A stretch of DNA of 64,000 nucleotides from Fragum whitleyi (taxonomy: Eukaryota > Mollusca > Bivalvia > Cardiida > Cardiidae), in contig OX411552.1 of assembly GCA_948146395.1 (NCBI GenBank), positions 11,303,686 to 11,367,685 of the forward strand. The letters run 5' to 3'. The position numbers and the translations under genes were made by a program. Of this stretch, positions 45,101-55,088 are shown one piece after another. The notes beneath the pieces are model-generated. The model had not been told where the DNA came from. It did not search any database and saw only the letters and a list, made by a program, of their open reading frames with translations. Positions within the stretch are counted from its first letter, which is position 1. Each line of letters begins with the position of its first letter.

Positions 45101-47043
45101 ATCGTGAAAATGGCAAGTTGAATGATATTGGAATGATTTTGGAATGAATTTGAATGAGCGAGAGGAGCGAGTTATGAGTGAACAAAATTAGAGATATTTA
45201 TTAACACCCCCCCCTTATTAAAATATGTAAACAAGTTCTATAAATAGCTTCATATTTCTTTAAGAACCAATCAAACGCTCGAAATTTGAATTACTTCAGT
45301 TAAATAGCCGTTTTTTTTTTCTAGCTATGTCTATTTTGAATGAAGTTGTTTTATCTTTTCTCTTTTGATATCTCTCGGTTTTTGAATGTTTTGAGTGAGT
45401 GTTTTGAATGAATGAACACAGCGCTGAGTGAGCGATTTTGAATGGATTTGATCGAGATGAATATCCATTTCGCGATGTTTCTAACTGTACCTAACGATAA
45501 ACCCTTCTTTCGAAAAACGATATTTTATTCGAATTTGATGAACCAGCCAGTCCTTTCCTCAAAACCTGTTTAGCGGAATGTGCTGAGATTACCTTATCAT
45601 GATGTAGAGGATAACGTTTGTTTCAGTGTAAGATCGATTTATATTTCATTGAGTGAAAAATAAAAGCTTTATTTTCACGAGTGGCAGAGCCACGAGTGAA
45701 AATATAGCTTTTGTTGTTCACGAAATGAAATATTAATTGATCTTACACGAAAAACAAACGATTATTCTATTTCTTTAATGCAAAATTGAGACAAATGTGA
45801 AATTTCTAGGACATATTTTCGTAAAGCGCGTCATTTTGCGCGTGATTGCTATGCAACGTTCATTGTGACGTCACTTATTTCGCCCCGCATAGATGACGTC
45901 AGATAAGATGAAATGCACAAAAGCAGGGTAAAAGTTTTTAATAATTTCACTGCTTTTGCGGTAAGATTATCAAGTGATAATCTACCGTTATTTCTCGATA
46001 AACCACCCAAAAGCATTAAAGAAATAAGTCATATTTCTTTCTTTCATAGACTGAGGTACTACAGAAAGTTGGGTCGTGAACTAGACAACACTAGAACAAT
46101 GAGGAGGAGAATAAGAATTGCTGCTAACAACGACAAAACACTAGTGAAGGAAGACAGCGAAGCGTTTAAACAATGGCTAGAACGCAAAGCTAGAGAATCT
46201 GGACAATCTGATGAGGATCTTGAGTCCGTTGTTAGCGTGGCTGGAAGTGACGAAACTGATTCTGAAACTCTTCAAGAGTTCAATAAACGTGTAAGGAAGA
46301 TGAATAGGATAGAGCAACGCACGTGGACTCGTGGCAACAGACCTATTAGTGATATCGTTAAAGTTGGGAGTACCAAGTTCGGTAATGGAAATAACCCATC
46401 GGCTTCATTTAATATATCAGCCCTTAGTGAATGGAAGAAACAACAGAATAGATATGCTAGTTCTCACGCCATCGATAGAAAGAAGTCGGTAAACGATTTT
46501 GCCCTGGAGAAAAGAAGATTAGAGGAAAAGCGCCAAAAGCTTTTGATGAACGCTATTTCCTACGACGAATGGATGGACCATGTTGAAGACCGGAAGTTTC
46601 TCATTAAGCAAATACTTAAAGCCGACTATGATGAGATGAAGAAGCTTGAAGAAGAACGATTTAAAGATAGATTAAACAGACATTCTTTTGAAAAGTGGGT
46701 GGAGAAGTTAGAACAACGAGAGATGGAAGATAGGAGGAGAAAAGAGATTCAAAGACGGTATGATGCCGAACTGGCGTTAGATAAAATACGTGGAGGACGC
46801 AGTGGGTATGCGGTGCCATTTGATGAGTGGCTGACGAAAAAGAGAAAAACGGAAACAAAAAGAAATAATCGTGTCAGGGAGTTTAAAAATAGTTCAAAAC
46901 ACGCGGATGTGGAAACGGCCTCCAATTACGAACAGTGGATAACTCGTAAACAGAATGAGCAGCCGGGTAAAACAGATATAGAGCTTCAGAAGGACCTCAA
47001 CAGTTTTACTGAATTTAGGCAAATACAGTTAAAAACAGCGTGA
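39027..47043 (+). CDS. ANKUB1: ANKUB1-like ubiquitin-fold/ankyrin protein with Trp-motif coiled-coil tail (five exons)
   Basis: Joining 39027-39197, 39626-39757, 40206-40422, 43370-44198 and 46050-47043 gives 2343 nt, a 780-residue frame plus stop with consistent splice phases (0, 0, 1, 2). Residues about 10-101 form a ubiquitin-like fold (LHFTVFVVLPNDD...TLVYPDGEEIPDD). Ankyrin-type repeats span about 150-244 (VALYMAAFCGHLRMVSMLL; RTALHAAVARDRLVILEQLL; GVTPLELSRE). Residues 245-450 are basic and Ser/Lys-rich. Residues 485-750 are charged coiled coil with [F/Y]xxW motifs at W492, W624, W666, W710 and W746. The first half has the order and wording of vertebrate ANKUB1 (compare AAFCG in the first ankyrin repeat). 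The W-motif tail recalls CCDC34, CCDC181 and MAP9, suggesting a ciliary or microtubule role (inference). The start ATG has A at -3 and an upstream in-frame TAA. Confidence 0.75.
39626..39757 (+). CDS. ANKUB1: ANKUB1-like exon 2 (residues 58-101)
   Basis: Acceptor TTTTGTCAG|GCG, donor TTG|GTATAC, 44 codons, phase 0 at both ends. Encodes AKLEITSGIPSQIYTLVYPD and GEEIPDDQRLLVQETIIDGY, the second half of the ubiquitin-like fold. It is short and is identified by its in-frame splice fit and the domain match. Confidence 0.75.
40206..40422 (+). CDS. ANKUB1: ANKUB1-like exon 3 (residues 102-174)
   Basis: The acceptor is AATGCAG|TTG at 40205/40206. The earlier TTTCAG at 40198 would put the join out of frame with a TGA. 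Encodes LNENWESLFTSVIRNNIEHV, then the first ankyrin repeat. The donor G|GTAGGT at 40423 splits the codon of Gly174. A TA-MITE begins six bases into the intron. Confidence 0.75.
40429..40862 (-). mobile_element. TA-MITE copy K at the 5' splice site of intron 3
   Basis: Reversed copy: TACAGTCAATAATATCGTGA at the left, central ATCGCAATTTTTGTTCATGA palindrome, right end GCTCTTAACTATA. Its terminal TACAG directly follows the donor GTAGG, so donor positions +6 and beyond are MITE sequence. Confidence 0.75.
40863..42594. other. Rest of intron 3: no other feature except the LINE remnant
   Basis: AT-rich intron sequence of the ANKUB1-like gene outside the LINE remnant at 41369-41705. No hidden exon with a fitting phase was seen. 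Confidence 0.35.
41369..41705 (-). pseudogene. LINE endonuclease/linker remnant in intron 3
   Basis: The minus-strand frame reads IFDFNEHSDHAPILFSLNSN, then KLKWDSSKSDLFLEQLMNNH, with a following segment NSIVGDFTCFLRENAFTVFG. SDHAPI is the C-terminal motif of the apurinic-type endonuclease of non-LTR retrotransposons, and the W-S-x-x-x-x-x-F linker after it is typical of Jockey/CR1-like ORF2. Reverse transcriptase is absent. It lies antisense inside an intron. Confidence 0.65.
42595..43200 (+). repeat. Three tandem units of about 205 bp, with hairpins, before exon 4
   Basis: AATAGCGGTCGTT recurs near 42600, 42813 and 43017 (steps 213 and 204). Each unit holds GCACGTTTTGTTTGCAAAT, CTCGATAATCATGTGATGTC and a hairpin (CTCAAAAGAAGCGTCTCATT...GAGACGATTCTTTTGAG). 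The last unit ends about 170 bp before exon 4. A single diverged unit is at 18240. Confidence 0.7.
43370..44198 (+). CDS. ANKUB1: ANKUB1-like exon 4 (residues 174-450)
   Basis: Acceptor ATTTCAG|GT completes Gly174. Encodes VNVNGKTQFGRTALHAAVAR, the second ankyrin repeat, a third repeat start (FGVTPLELSRELGSNQCMKK), then a long basic Ser/Lys/Arg-rich stretch, including IVRWRDVPKENMYWQVIELP. The donor CAAA|GTAAGT at 44199 is near-consensus and avoids the in-frame TAA just beyond it. Confidence 0.8.
44199..45088. other. First half of intron 4: no feature seen
   Basis: Intron sequence with no repeat or exon that I can support. Confidence 0.35.
45089..45489 (+). mobile_element. TA-MITE copy L in intron 4
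   Basis: TA-ACAGTTAATAACATCGTG and TTTCTAACTG-TA ends. The left half of the central palindrome is deleted (GAGTGAACAAAATTAGAGAT directly). Confidence 0.75.
45597..46020 (+). mobile_element. FB repeat copy 5 in intron 4, next to exon 5
   Basis: Full hairpin head (CACGAGTGGCAGAGCCACGA turn), GTGACGTCACTTATTTCGCC and GATGACGTCAGAT body, and CTCGATAAACCACCCAAAAG end. It stops about 30 bp before the acceptor TTTCATAG of exon 5. Its last 108 bases are by chance open in the exon 5 frame. Confidence 0.7.
46050..47043 (+). CDS. ANKUB1: ANKUB1-like exon 5 (residues 450-780), W-motif coiled coil
   Basis: Acceptor CTTTCATAG|A completes Lys450. The exon encodes a strongly charged region: AFKQWLERK (W492), SEWKKQQ (W578), SYDEWMDHV (W624), SFEKWVEKL (W666), PFDEWLTKK (W710) and NYEQWITRK (W746). 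From W624 the spacing is 42, 44 and 36 residues, and each motif is followed by predicted helix. The last five codons (QLKTA) and the TGA are read from the end of a TA-MITE at 47025. An ATG further upstream would add residues from the FB repeat and is rejected because the splice phase fits exon 4 exactly. Confidence 0.8.
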
Positions 47044-47158
47044 AATTCACTCTAACTCCTTTAATTTCACTCAAAACATACTCATCGTACTCATTCAATT
47101 ACATTCCAAAATAATTCCAAAATCATTCATTGAGTCAATTTCAAATGTTGTTAACTGT
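47025..47158 (-). mobile_element. 134-bp internally deleted TA-MITE overlapping the stop codon
   Basis: Left terminus ACAGTTAAAAACAGCGTGAA and right terminus AAATGTTGTTAACTG, with TA on both sides. Only arm sequence remains between (CACTCAAAACATACTCATCG, CCAAAATCATTCATTGAG). The TGA stop of the ANKUB1-like gene is inside the left terminal repeat. Confidence 0.75.
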
Positions 47159-47267
47159 ATACGCTGTCGTTGTAACATAAAGTCCAATCGTAAGGTCAAC
47201 CGCTGACAAAGTCTGACTGTCTGATTTCGGCCTAAGTCTCAAATTGAACAGAAGGATGAGTGATAGA

Positions 47268-47480
47268 GTTAATAATATTGTGAAATTGACATTCATCTCA
47301 ATAAAAAAATAATTTAAATCGCTTACTCAGCGCTCCAATAATTCATTCCAAACACTTAGTCAAATTATTCAAAAAACGCTTAAATGTTTGAAAAAGATAA
47401 GATTAACAACTACATTCAAAATGAATTTAGTTAGAAAAATTCACCATTTCACTGACATAATAAAGTCGTATAAGTTAGCC
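47268..47480 (-). mobile_element. TA-MITE fragment N with candidate polyA hexamers
   Basis: AGAGTTAATAATATTGTGAA, then the reversed right arm to the middle of the element. AATAAA occurs at about 47300 and 47456. If the gene's transcript ends here, its polyadenylation signal would come from this repeat (inference). Confidence 0.55.
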
Positions 47481-47778
47481 CCTCGTCAGTCCCCAGTATT
47501 TCATTGAAATATATGTTGAAGTCGGCGTGAGAAAGCACAAGAAGCCAACGTTTCGTGCCTCAGCCCTGACTTGAAGTTATAGTCAGCTTTAAGTCATCAT
47601 TAATACAAATATACCTCAAGCACCTTCAACCTTTTTTTCAATACCCTCAACCCTGCATCAGGATGCAAAATGTTTGTTATCGTTATGAAAGAACCACCCT
47701 CTTTGCATAAATCATTTCGAAAACGTTTCACGAACGATACGGAACGAAGGACTGATTTTCTATTGCTTTTAAGTAGGT

Positions 47779-48239
47779 ACAGTTAAACACATAGTGAAAT
47801 AAACAAGACGAATGATTTTCGAATGATTTTTTAATCAAATTGAATGAGAGTGTGGAACGCATTTTGAGTGAAATTCAAGGGAGGTAATCCAATATCGCTA
47901 ATTTTGTTCAAGATGAACACAATTAACGAAATTCATTACCTCCCATTTATAAAATATGCATACAGGTTCTATGAATAGCTTTCCGTATCCTCTCTTACTC
48001 ATCATGCTATTACAAAATTCAATTATGTCAGCGATATCGTGGATTCGATCTTCCGTTTTTTTTTTTATTTTTTATTTTATTTTATTTTTTTTTTTTTGTT
48101 TAAATGTAGTTGCTGAGCTCATCAATTTTAGTGATTATGTAGTGTTTTTGAACGAAGTGTTCGGAATGAATGTTTGGATCGCTATTTAGCGAATGAATTT
48201 GATTGGATTGTTTGTCAATTTCATGATGTATTTGACTGT
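47779..48239 (+). mobile_element. TA-MITE copy O, near full length
   Basis: TA-ACAGTTAAACACATAGTGAA and TTTCATGATGTATTTGACTG-TA; central palindrome at 47885-47945; a long T-rich tract at 48055-48095 inside the right half. Confidence 0.7.
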
Positions 48240-49533
48240 ATATTTCCTTTTTCATCTTGAGATTTTTGCATGACTTTGCTGCATTGAAATGTAGGGCATA
48301 TTATGATATGTCAAATAAAGAAATGTTTTAACTTAAACTTTCTGCGATGATTTTATCGCGGAAGAACGACAAAAATATAAGCGATGTTTGTATATGGGGG
48401 TGGCATATCTGTGATTGACTTTTGAATTGCAAAATAAAATAGACCATGTCTACGATCTAGAAATGAAACATTTTAATGAGACATTTTGTTTACCTCTTAT
48501 AATAAATAATATGAAGCAGAATTTTAAGACATTTTTTTTCATTAAGATTTATATAAACAATATTTTCATTTCTCTTCATGTTTTTTTTTTTTTTGTTTTT
48601 TTTTCGAAGATTTTTATCGATTGCTGGTTTCGTAAGAAGAGCTTTTTTTTACAGAAATTAAGTTAGATTATAATGATAATTAAAGCCCTATTGTCATGGA
48701 AGCCCGAATGGCTTTAGAAATAATAATAAAAAAAGGTATACTATTCCTCATTTGAACTGAAAACTAAGCAATAAAATATAACATTTATCTCATTTTCGTT
48801 TACTCCGTTAAATACTGTAGGATTTGAAGAAGTATTAGAGGATATTGAATGAATGGTCATTGAATACCGAATTTATAAAACTCGTCACCTATAAACAGAT
48901 AAAAACGAGGCTATTACGAGTTTTGATCTGTTTTAGATGACGAGTTCAATAAATTTGGTATTTTATGTGCACAAATTTGATGACCCGAATGTTGATGATA
49001 AACCGAAAAAATACGATATTTATCGATTCGTGTTATGCCGTGAAACATACATAACGCCGTTTGCGAAATGACGTCAGCATATCCATAATGACGTCAATTT
49101 CTTAACATAAAATATAACGTTATTCTTCGTTCTTAGCTCATTTGCATAGTTTTTCCACTAGTGTAATAACACCCGTGTAATATCAAAAATAACTGGGTTA
49201 TTTCACTCCGGCGACGAAGATCATGTTATACAAAGTATTCCAAGTTGAACAGCAACTTCACCAATGGTGAATGAACGATACTTTGTTATGCCATTTAAAA
49301 GATATGTAAAATTGTTGGTTTATGATCTAAACATGATCTTACACAATCAGCAGATTTCAATGGATGTATTCGGTTAATCCCACTAGGAGGTATTCTATTA
49401 CTGAATTATTTCATTTTTACCAGACTCTTTAAAAATAATGCTTAGTGGAATTAATTTGAATTTGTATATTCATAGGCTCATTAGCTACCAAGTGAATTCA
49501 TATGGTTTTCTTTCTATGTCTTATGGTATGGGT
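48240..49533. other. No gene; imperfect inverted repeat at 48869-48962
   Basis: ACCGAATTTATAAAACTCGT...CAGAT pairs with ATCTG...GACGAGTTCAATAAATTTGG. Two TGACGTCA-type sites lie at about 49070 and 49090. Otherwise unassigned. Confidence 0.4.
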
Positions 49534-49861
49534 ACAGTTAGTAAGGTCGTAAAATTGATACCTCGATCAAAACCATTCTTAATCGCTCGCTTGAAGCGTT
49601 CCATTTGCTCATTTCCAACGATCAACATTTCATTGATTTATCAAATTATTCTACGATTATTGTGGCTGGTGTGGATTTTAAGGCATCTTATTAGTTCGTG
49701 ACAAAACACAAATTCAAAAGTATGAGGATTTTTTTATAAGAAGGTAATTCATATTGCTAATTTCGTCCCAAGTTGGACGAAATAAGCGCCATTGGATTAC
49801 CTCCCTTAAATTTCATTCAAAACTCACTCCGCACGCTGACTCAATATCATTCCAAATCCAC
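49534..49861 (-). mobile_element. TA-MITE copy P, far end missing
   Basis: ACAGTTAGTAAGGTCGTAAA start, GATCAAAACCATTCTTAATC, centre of the TTTCGTCC...GGACGAAATAAG variant, and loss of the family after CAATATCATTCC. Confidence 0.6.
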
Positions 49862-50867
49862 TGCTTTCCGGTTACACAGAGATAAATATTCTACTATCGA
49901 GAATCCGAAAATATCATGTAAAAAGATGTGTTCGTACAACGCTCATGCCCACAAAACGGTAGTTTTTTAGGAGTTTGGCCTTCAAAATTGTCTTTGACCA
50001 TATCAGATGACCTAACCTTGTCCTTCAAGGCTGATAACTGGTGAGAGACAACTTCGGGCCCCAAACGAGCATTATTACCTGAAGAGTGTTGAACTTAAGG
50101 AGAATTATAGTTCGCAGGACGGGCGAACCAACAAGCACCGGTAAACCAATATGCCTAAATACACCGAACATGAGAAATTTACTTCATTTACAAAAAAAGA
50201 CATAGTACGGGTAAAACAAAAATTGCATGCAACTGTTCTCTTGTTGTGCTGAGTGCAGTCGCACAGTTTGACCAGCTTTTAGATGTGTTTCCTCTCTCCA
50301 TCAAAAAATGTATTTGGTGTCACGGCACTCCGGGATTATGGAAGGATAAATTCAAAACGAAAGGAGTAGACAGCCACCAGATGAAGCCTTTACTGACCCG
50401 CTTGGTAAGGCTGTTTATGATATATGATCCAGGAAAATCTACCTAAATCACAATTGAATTGAATTGACTTAAACTCCAATTCTAAAAAAAAGAAAAAATT
50501 CTTTTACAAAAATTAGATGAATAATCTTGTTTTTTTTTCACAAAAAGAAAAGATGCTTTGTATCTCTTTATTTAACCAATTGCGAACAAACTTGATTTCT
50601 TAGCTATTGAAGGTAAGAAAGTGAGAAAACATTGAGGTTAATGGGAAAAAGTGCTTGTTTTACGCTATGTCTCTCTCTTAATTCAATGCTTTCTACAATA
50701 GTTTTTAGTCTCTTTTCAATTCCAACGATTATTGACTATACAGTTGAAATTCTCCGAATTTGATTCGTTTTAAAATTGTTCGTTTTGCTTTATCTCGGTA
50801 ACAGCTGATAGTACCAAGTCACGTCATTGATTTAAATTTTGACTCATTGACTTAAAGCATCTTGAAC
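49862..50867. other. No gene seen
   Basis: Unassigned AT-rich sequence. Confidence 0.3.
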
Positions 50868-50993
50868 AAAATTAGCGATATTCGATTACCCCCCCCCCTC
50901 CCTTAAATTTCATTTCAAACTCCTTCCTCTCACTCATTCTATTTCATTCCAAAATCATTCAGCCTGTCAATTTCCTGATGTTGTTAACTGTGT
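50868..50993 (-). mobile_element. TA-MITE half copy Q
   Basis: Starts at the centre (GAACAAAATTAGCGATATTC) and runs to GTCAATTTCCTGATG...TTAACTGTGT. A C-run interrupts the GGGAGGTAAT block. Confidence 0.55.
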
Positions 50994-51414
50994 AGACACT
51001 GTTTCACAGAGCAAGGCCAAAGAATTCCTTTGTAACATCCTTTTGTGCTTCTGCCATATGAGTTTTTAACTACTCCGCAATATAAGTAGACATTCATCAC
51101 CCTGTCTTCTTCCATACAAAGCTGGTTGTTAACAACCGATCCGAACATTCGTATATCTGATACACAGAAGATGATATGTGAAGACAAACGATGGTGGGTA
51201 AATTAGGGATTGAATAACATATATCATTGTATCCAAGATTTAAATCATCCATCCCTTACATCAACACTTACATTATTGTGTTATAAATACAATTTTTTTT
51301 TTAAAAAAAATCTTTTTTGTTTATTATCAGTAGACTCATAAAGCAAAAACAGTTTCGTCATGAAGAGATTATGTAAATAACTGCTTTCGCTCAATTCACC
51401 ATTTTTGACGTTTT
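50994..51414. other. No gene seen
   Basis: No supported feature. Confidence 0.3.
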
Positions 51415-51645
51415 CAAAGCGAGTCAAAATTAACAATGACGTCAAGGTTGCGCGACAATAACGGGCGAAATGACGCGCTTTAAGCGAATAATCATGAAAT
51501 TTCAAGTTGTTTTTTTTTATTTCTCTCTCTCTCTCTTTCCTTTAAAGGAAAAGACGAATCGTTTAGTTTTTTTCGATTCAGATTGAATAAATACTTTCAT
51601 TTCGTGAATGACAAATATCATACTATTGTTCATGATTACGCCTAT
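51415..51645 (-). mobile_element. Diverged FB-type repeat
   Basis: CGGGCGAAATGACGCGCTTT, AGCGAATAATCATGAAATTT and the hairpin arm GAATCGTTTAGTTTTTTTCG...TTTCATTTCGTGAATGAC echo the reversed FB copy at 38575. Divergence is high. Confidence 0.35.
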
Positions 51646-51834
51646 CGTAAATATAAAAACTTGTGTTGTTTACCCACATTCGGAACATCGCTCGGACTTT
51701 TCCGTAACTTGAAAAGTACCTCGGACGTAAGTGTAGTAATTTTGGGTCATTTTTTAGGTAATTCGGCTCCTGGTGGTACTTCGGTTAATACGCATAAAGA
51801 AAATCCCTTTTTTTAAATTCTTTCCGATCGTCTT

Positions 51835-52095
51835 TCGAGATCTTTTGGGCATATATTAATTTGATGACAAAACGCAGTAAGACACTGCGTTTTGTTATCA
51901 AATTATGATATGCCCATTATTCTTCATTCGTTGATTTTGTTTTATGCAACGTCATCCTTAGCGGGATCGTTTATGTTTGTGACGTCATATAAGCCAACGT
52001 GCGAAATGACGCGCTTTCATGGCTGCGCCCGTATTATTCCCGAGGTCTATTCCGTAGAATCGCCGAAGGTTCCCGATTGGTTTACCCAGTGAAAG
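51835..52095. repeat. Hairpin-headed repeat (TTTTGGGCATAT...ATATGCCC)
   Basis: GGGCATATATTAATTTGATG with ACAAAACGCAG pairs with CTGCGTTTTGTTATCAAATT and ATGATATGCCC at 51847-51915. The following GTGACGTCATATAAG and CGAAATGACGCGCTTTCATG resemble the CRE-like body of FB repeats, so it may be a cousin family. Confidence 0.45.
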
Positions 52096-53571
52096 ATAAC
52101 TCGTCTGAAACTAAATAGCTTCCTCTATATTTTGTACATTTGAGGTTTAGTGCCATAAAGCAATGTAGAGGAATGGCTTTTTTAAGCTAGATTGACACTC
52201 CAAAAACGAATTACTGAATTTTCACGCAAATTGTAATATTTTGATTTCACTATCATTTCATAAATGTAATTCCCGAAAGCGTACATTTGTGTGGAACTCG
52301 GGAGAATTTTAAGAAGACCACCAGCTGTTTTTTACCATTTCAACAACACAAATGCATATATAATGAAAACAAATGAAAACACATATTCATGACAAATTAA
52401 AAACGAGGACAAATCAGTAAGAGTTTAGAACTTCATATGGGCCGACCTCCAATGGACTTTTCGAAAATTTTTAAGACACAAATCATCATTAAGAGTATTT
52501 GATAAAAAGAGCAACAGGGCGCATTCTTTCGATGAAAGTTATCCTTGAAAAGGTGAGAAATAAGCAATTTCATACCTCCAATCTAATACCGTTTTAATTA
52601 TACAACGGAACTTTTTCTTTAAAATTTGGAAGAAAAGTAGGTTAAGAAGATGAATCTTGATTGAAGTATTTTGCGGACAAAATTACCATGAGCTTAAGTA
52701 ATTGTTTTGATTATCAGCGGAAATTTTACTCACGCAAAGTATTGATGGGAGACAAATCTGCATACGAAAACTAATTCGTCGATAGGTGACCAAAACCCCG
52801 ATGATCCAACTTGAAAAAAACACTTTAGTTCCTAGAAGTTTGTAACTAATTCTATCATAATTATTGAAAATTAAAATCTCCATAACTAAGATACGACCTT
52901 GCAAGTAAAAATATTTCAACTATCTTCAGACTTAAAGTTTGTGTATGTTTCTTAAACTGTCTGTATGTTTCTTTTTGTGTCGGTTAAAGTAAAGAGGTAT
53001 AAAGATTCAGTTTCAGATTGAAATGAGAAATACGAGCCTGAATTTCCAAGTGTCAGCTTAAATATGATAATGTGCTGTTATCGCGACATCAAACTAGGTT
53101 TAACGTCAAGTCTTCAGTTTGATACCCATTCTGATAAATAATAATGGGATTTAAGGATAGACACAAATTGGGCTATATTCTTTAATATTAGAATTTACAT
53201 ATATGGTTGTGTGTTGAACAATGCATATTGTGACGATGGTTGTATTCTAGACGAAGAAAAAGAAGAATGAAACTGTATTTCTTTCAGTGAAAATGAAAAA
53301 TATTAAACTTGTTACAAGGGGAAATACATGGAATGTTTTTTATTTATTTATTTATTTATTTTTTTTTTTGCTAAGCAAACTCAGCTTTCAAGAATATTTC
53401 CCTTTCGGTTTTCACAATATTTGTAAGATCCTTTTAAATTTTAAGAGAATCCAAGAATATGTTCACAATTGTGGTGTTATAAGACATGCACCACCCCCAC
53501 CACTAACCCGTCGGTAAAATTTGACATTAGGGCCCGGCTGTATGAAAGGCAATCAGTGGTTAATATATATT
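52096..53571. other. No gene seen
   Basis: AT-rich, with a TTTA microsatellite at about 53341-53360. No supported ORF. Confidence 0.35.
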
Positions 53572-53645
53572 CCGAACTTAATTTCATCCAATCAGGATTG
53601 TTGTTTCAATGGAAACAACAACCCTGATTGGTTGAAATTAATTTC
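53572..53645. repeat. Short palindromic element
   Basis: TTAATTTCATCCAATCAGG...TTGTTGTTTC and GAAACAACAACCCTGATTGG...TTGAAATTAA form a stem of about 30 bp around AATG. Confidence 0.6.
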
Positions 53646-54055
53646 TGTTAATTTTTGACCGATGGTTATAATATTGTATGATCAGTCTGCTCGGCAAATA
53701 AATGTAAGTTCCAGGCCGAGGGTAAAAAAAAACCTCACCCCCACTCCCGAGCAACCCGTCAAAGGACCCGGCCAATTCGGGGGGGGGGGGGGGGTGTTTA
53801 GACGTGTCGGCTTCCCGGGAGGAGGAAAACAACATGACATGAGCAGTCATCACATTGGCAGACTTTCTCTACATGGTGGTTCGTATCAGGAGAATAACCC
53901 ATTTTCTCTCTTCTTTCATAGAAAGGCTTCTTGTATAGAGATATTCTTCAGTGTTTCTATTGAGAAATTAATTGCTTCAGCAAAGAGCTTAAATATGAAC
54001 AGACCAAGCATCCTATGAATAAACTTCGTCCTCTGAATTTGATTGTTTGTATGTT

Positions 54056-54310
54056 GTTTAACACCGTTTTCAATCGTTCAGTTATATCGCGGCGGCTGGA
54101 GCACCTAATAATTGATTTCTTGTAATTCTCACATCGGTATTGACATTACTTCATTTCCTAGCTTCAAGCTGCTATCCAACTCAGGTCTACGGTTATCGAC
54201 CCATTGTTGGTTGACAAATAGGCGCAAAGAATGAGTGCTGCCGTCGGGAACGAACCCTAGACTTTTTGAATGATAGTCCGGCGCCCTACCATCTGAGCCA
54301 CGACGCCGGT
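54056..54310 (-). mobile_element. tRNA-headed SINE, reversed, nearly complete
   Basis: Tail ATATCGCGGCGGCTGGAGCA first, then AATTCTCACATCGG, CAGGTCTACGGTTATCGACC, and a head with AACGAACCCTAG (B-box side) and CTACCATCTGAGCCACGACG (A-box side). Same family as 36651. Confidence 0.65.
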
Positions 54311-54669
54311 CGAACTTCGTCCACTAAAAGATACAATATTTACTACATATAGTCTGAATACTGTGTGGCATCAGAGAAGAGAAGAAGTGTTAGAAATAGT
54401 GTCGTTATTGATAGTATGCAAAATCGGATGTACATGGACAGAGCCATATGGTCCAGAAGACATTAGCTAAATTCTTTAGGAAAGAGTTGCCTTTTAAGTC
54501 CAAAATTCGAGATCATTTACCAAAGAGTTTGCAGGAAAAAATCAGACAAACACGCAAAAGTATTAGGTTTCATTCCCAGTTTTGATTTTTGGTGCTATAG
54601 CGACGAGTTTAGCTATATATAAACATTCCTAACTATCAAAAACAAGATTAACAATAAACAGGCTATAAT

Positions 54670-55088
54670 ACAGTTACGAACATCGTGAAATTGAAAAGGT
54701 GAATGATATTGGAACGATTTTGGAAAGGAATTGATTTAGCCAGAAGAGTTAGTTTGGAATGAAATTAAAGGGAGGTAATCCAATATCGCTAATTTTGATC
54801 AAGATTAAGTATATAATGAAATATGCACACCAGTTCTATAAATAACTTTTAATGTCTTTGCGGACTAATTGGACGCTTACAAAATTCAATTAAGTCTGGG
54901 AAATCGTGAATTCTTCTAGCGATTTTTTATTTTGAATGCAGTTGTTGATCACCTCTTTCGAAGTAATTTTGGAGCGTTTTTGAATAGTTTGAGCGAGTAT
55001 TTGGAATGAAAGAATGGAACGGGTTTTTTTTTCAATTTAGAATGGTTTTGATTGAGATGAACGTCAATTTCATGATGTTGTTAAGTGA
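54670..55088 (+). mobile_element. TA-MITE copy R, near full length
   Basis: TA-CAGTTACGAACATCGTGAA start. The second half of the central palindrome is lost (ATCGCTAATTTTGATCAAGA then ATTAAGTATATAATG). Right arm complete, with a decayed GTTAAGTGA end. Confidence 0.65.

Noticed and set aside
45913..46049. N-terminal extension of the exon 5 frame from an upstream ATG
   Set aside because: These 46 codons lie in FB repeat sequence and the intron end. The acceptor at 46049 joins exon 4 in exact phase, so the extension is chance.
53662..54018. 118-codon open frame with a Gly run
   Set aside because: The Gly run comes from a G homopolymer; no domain or splice support.
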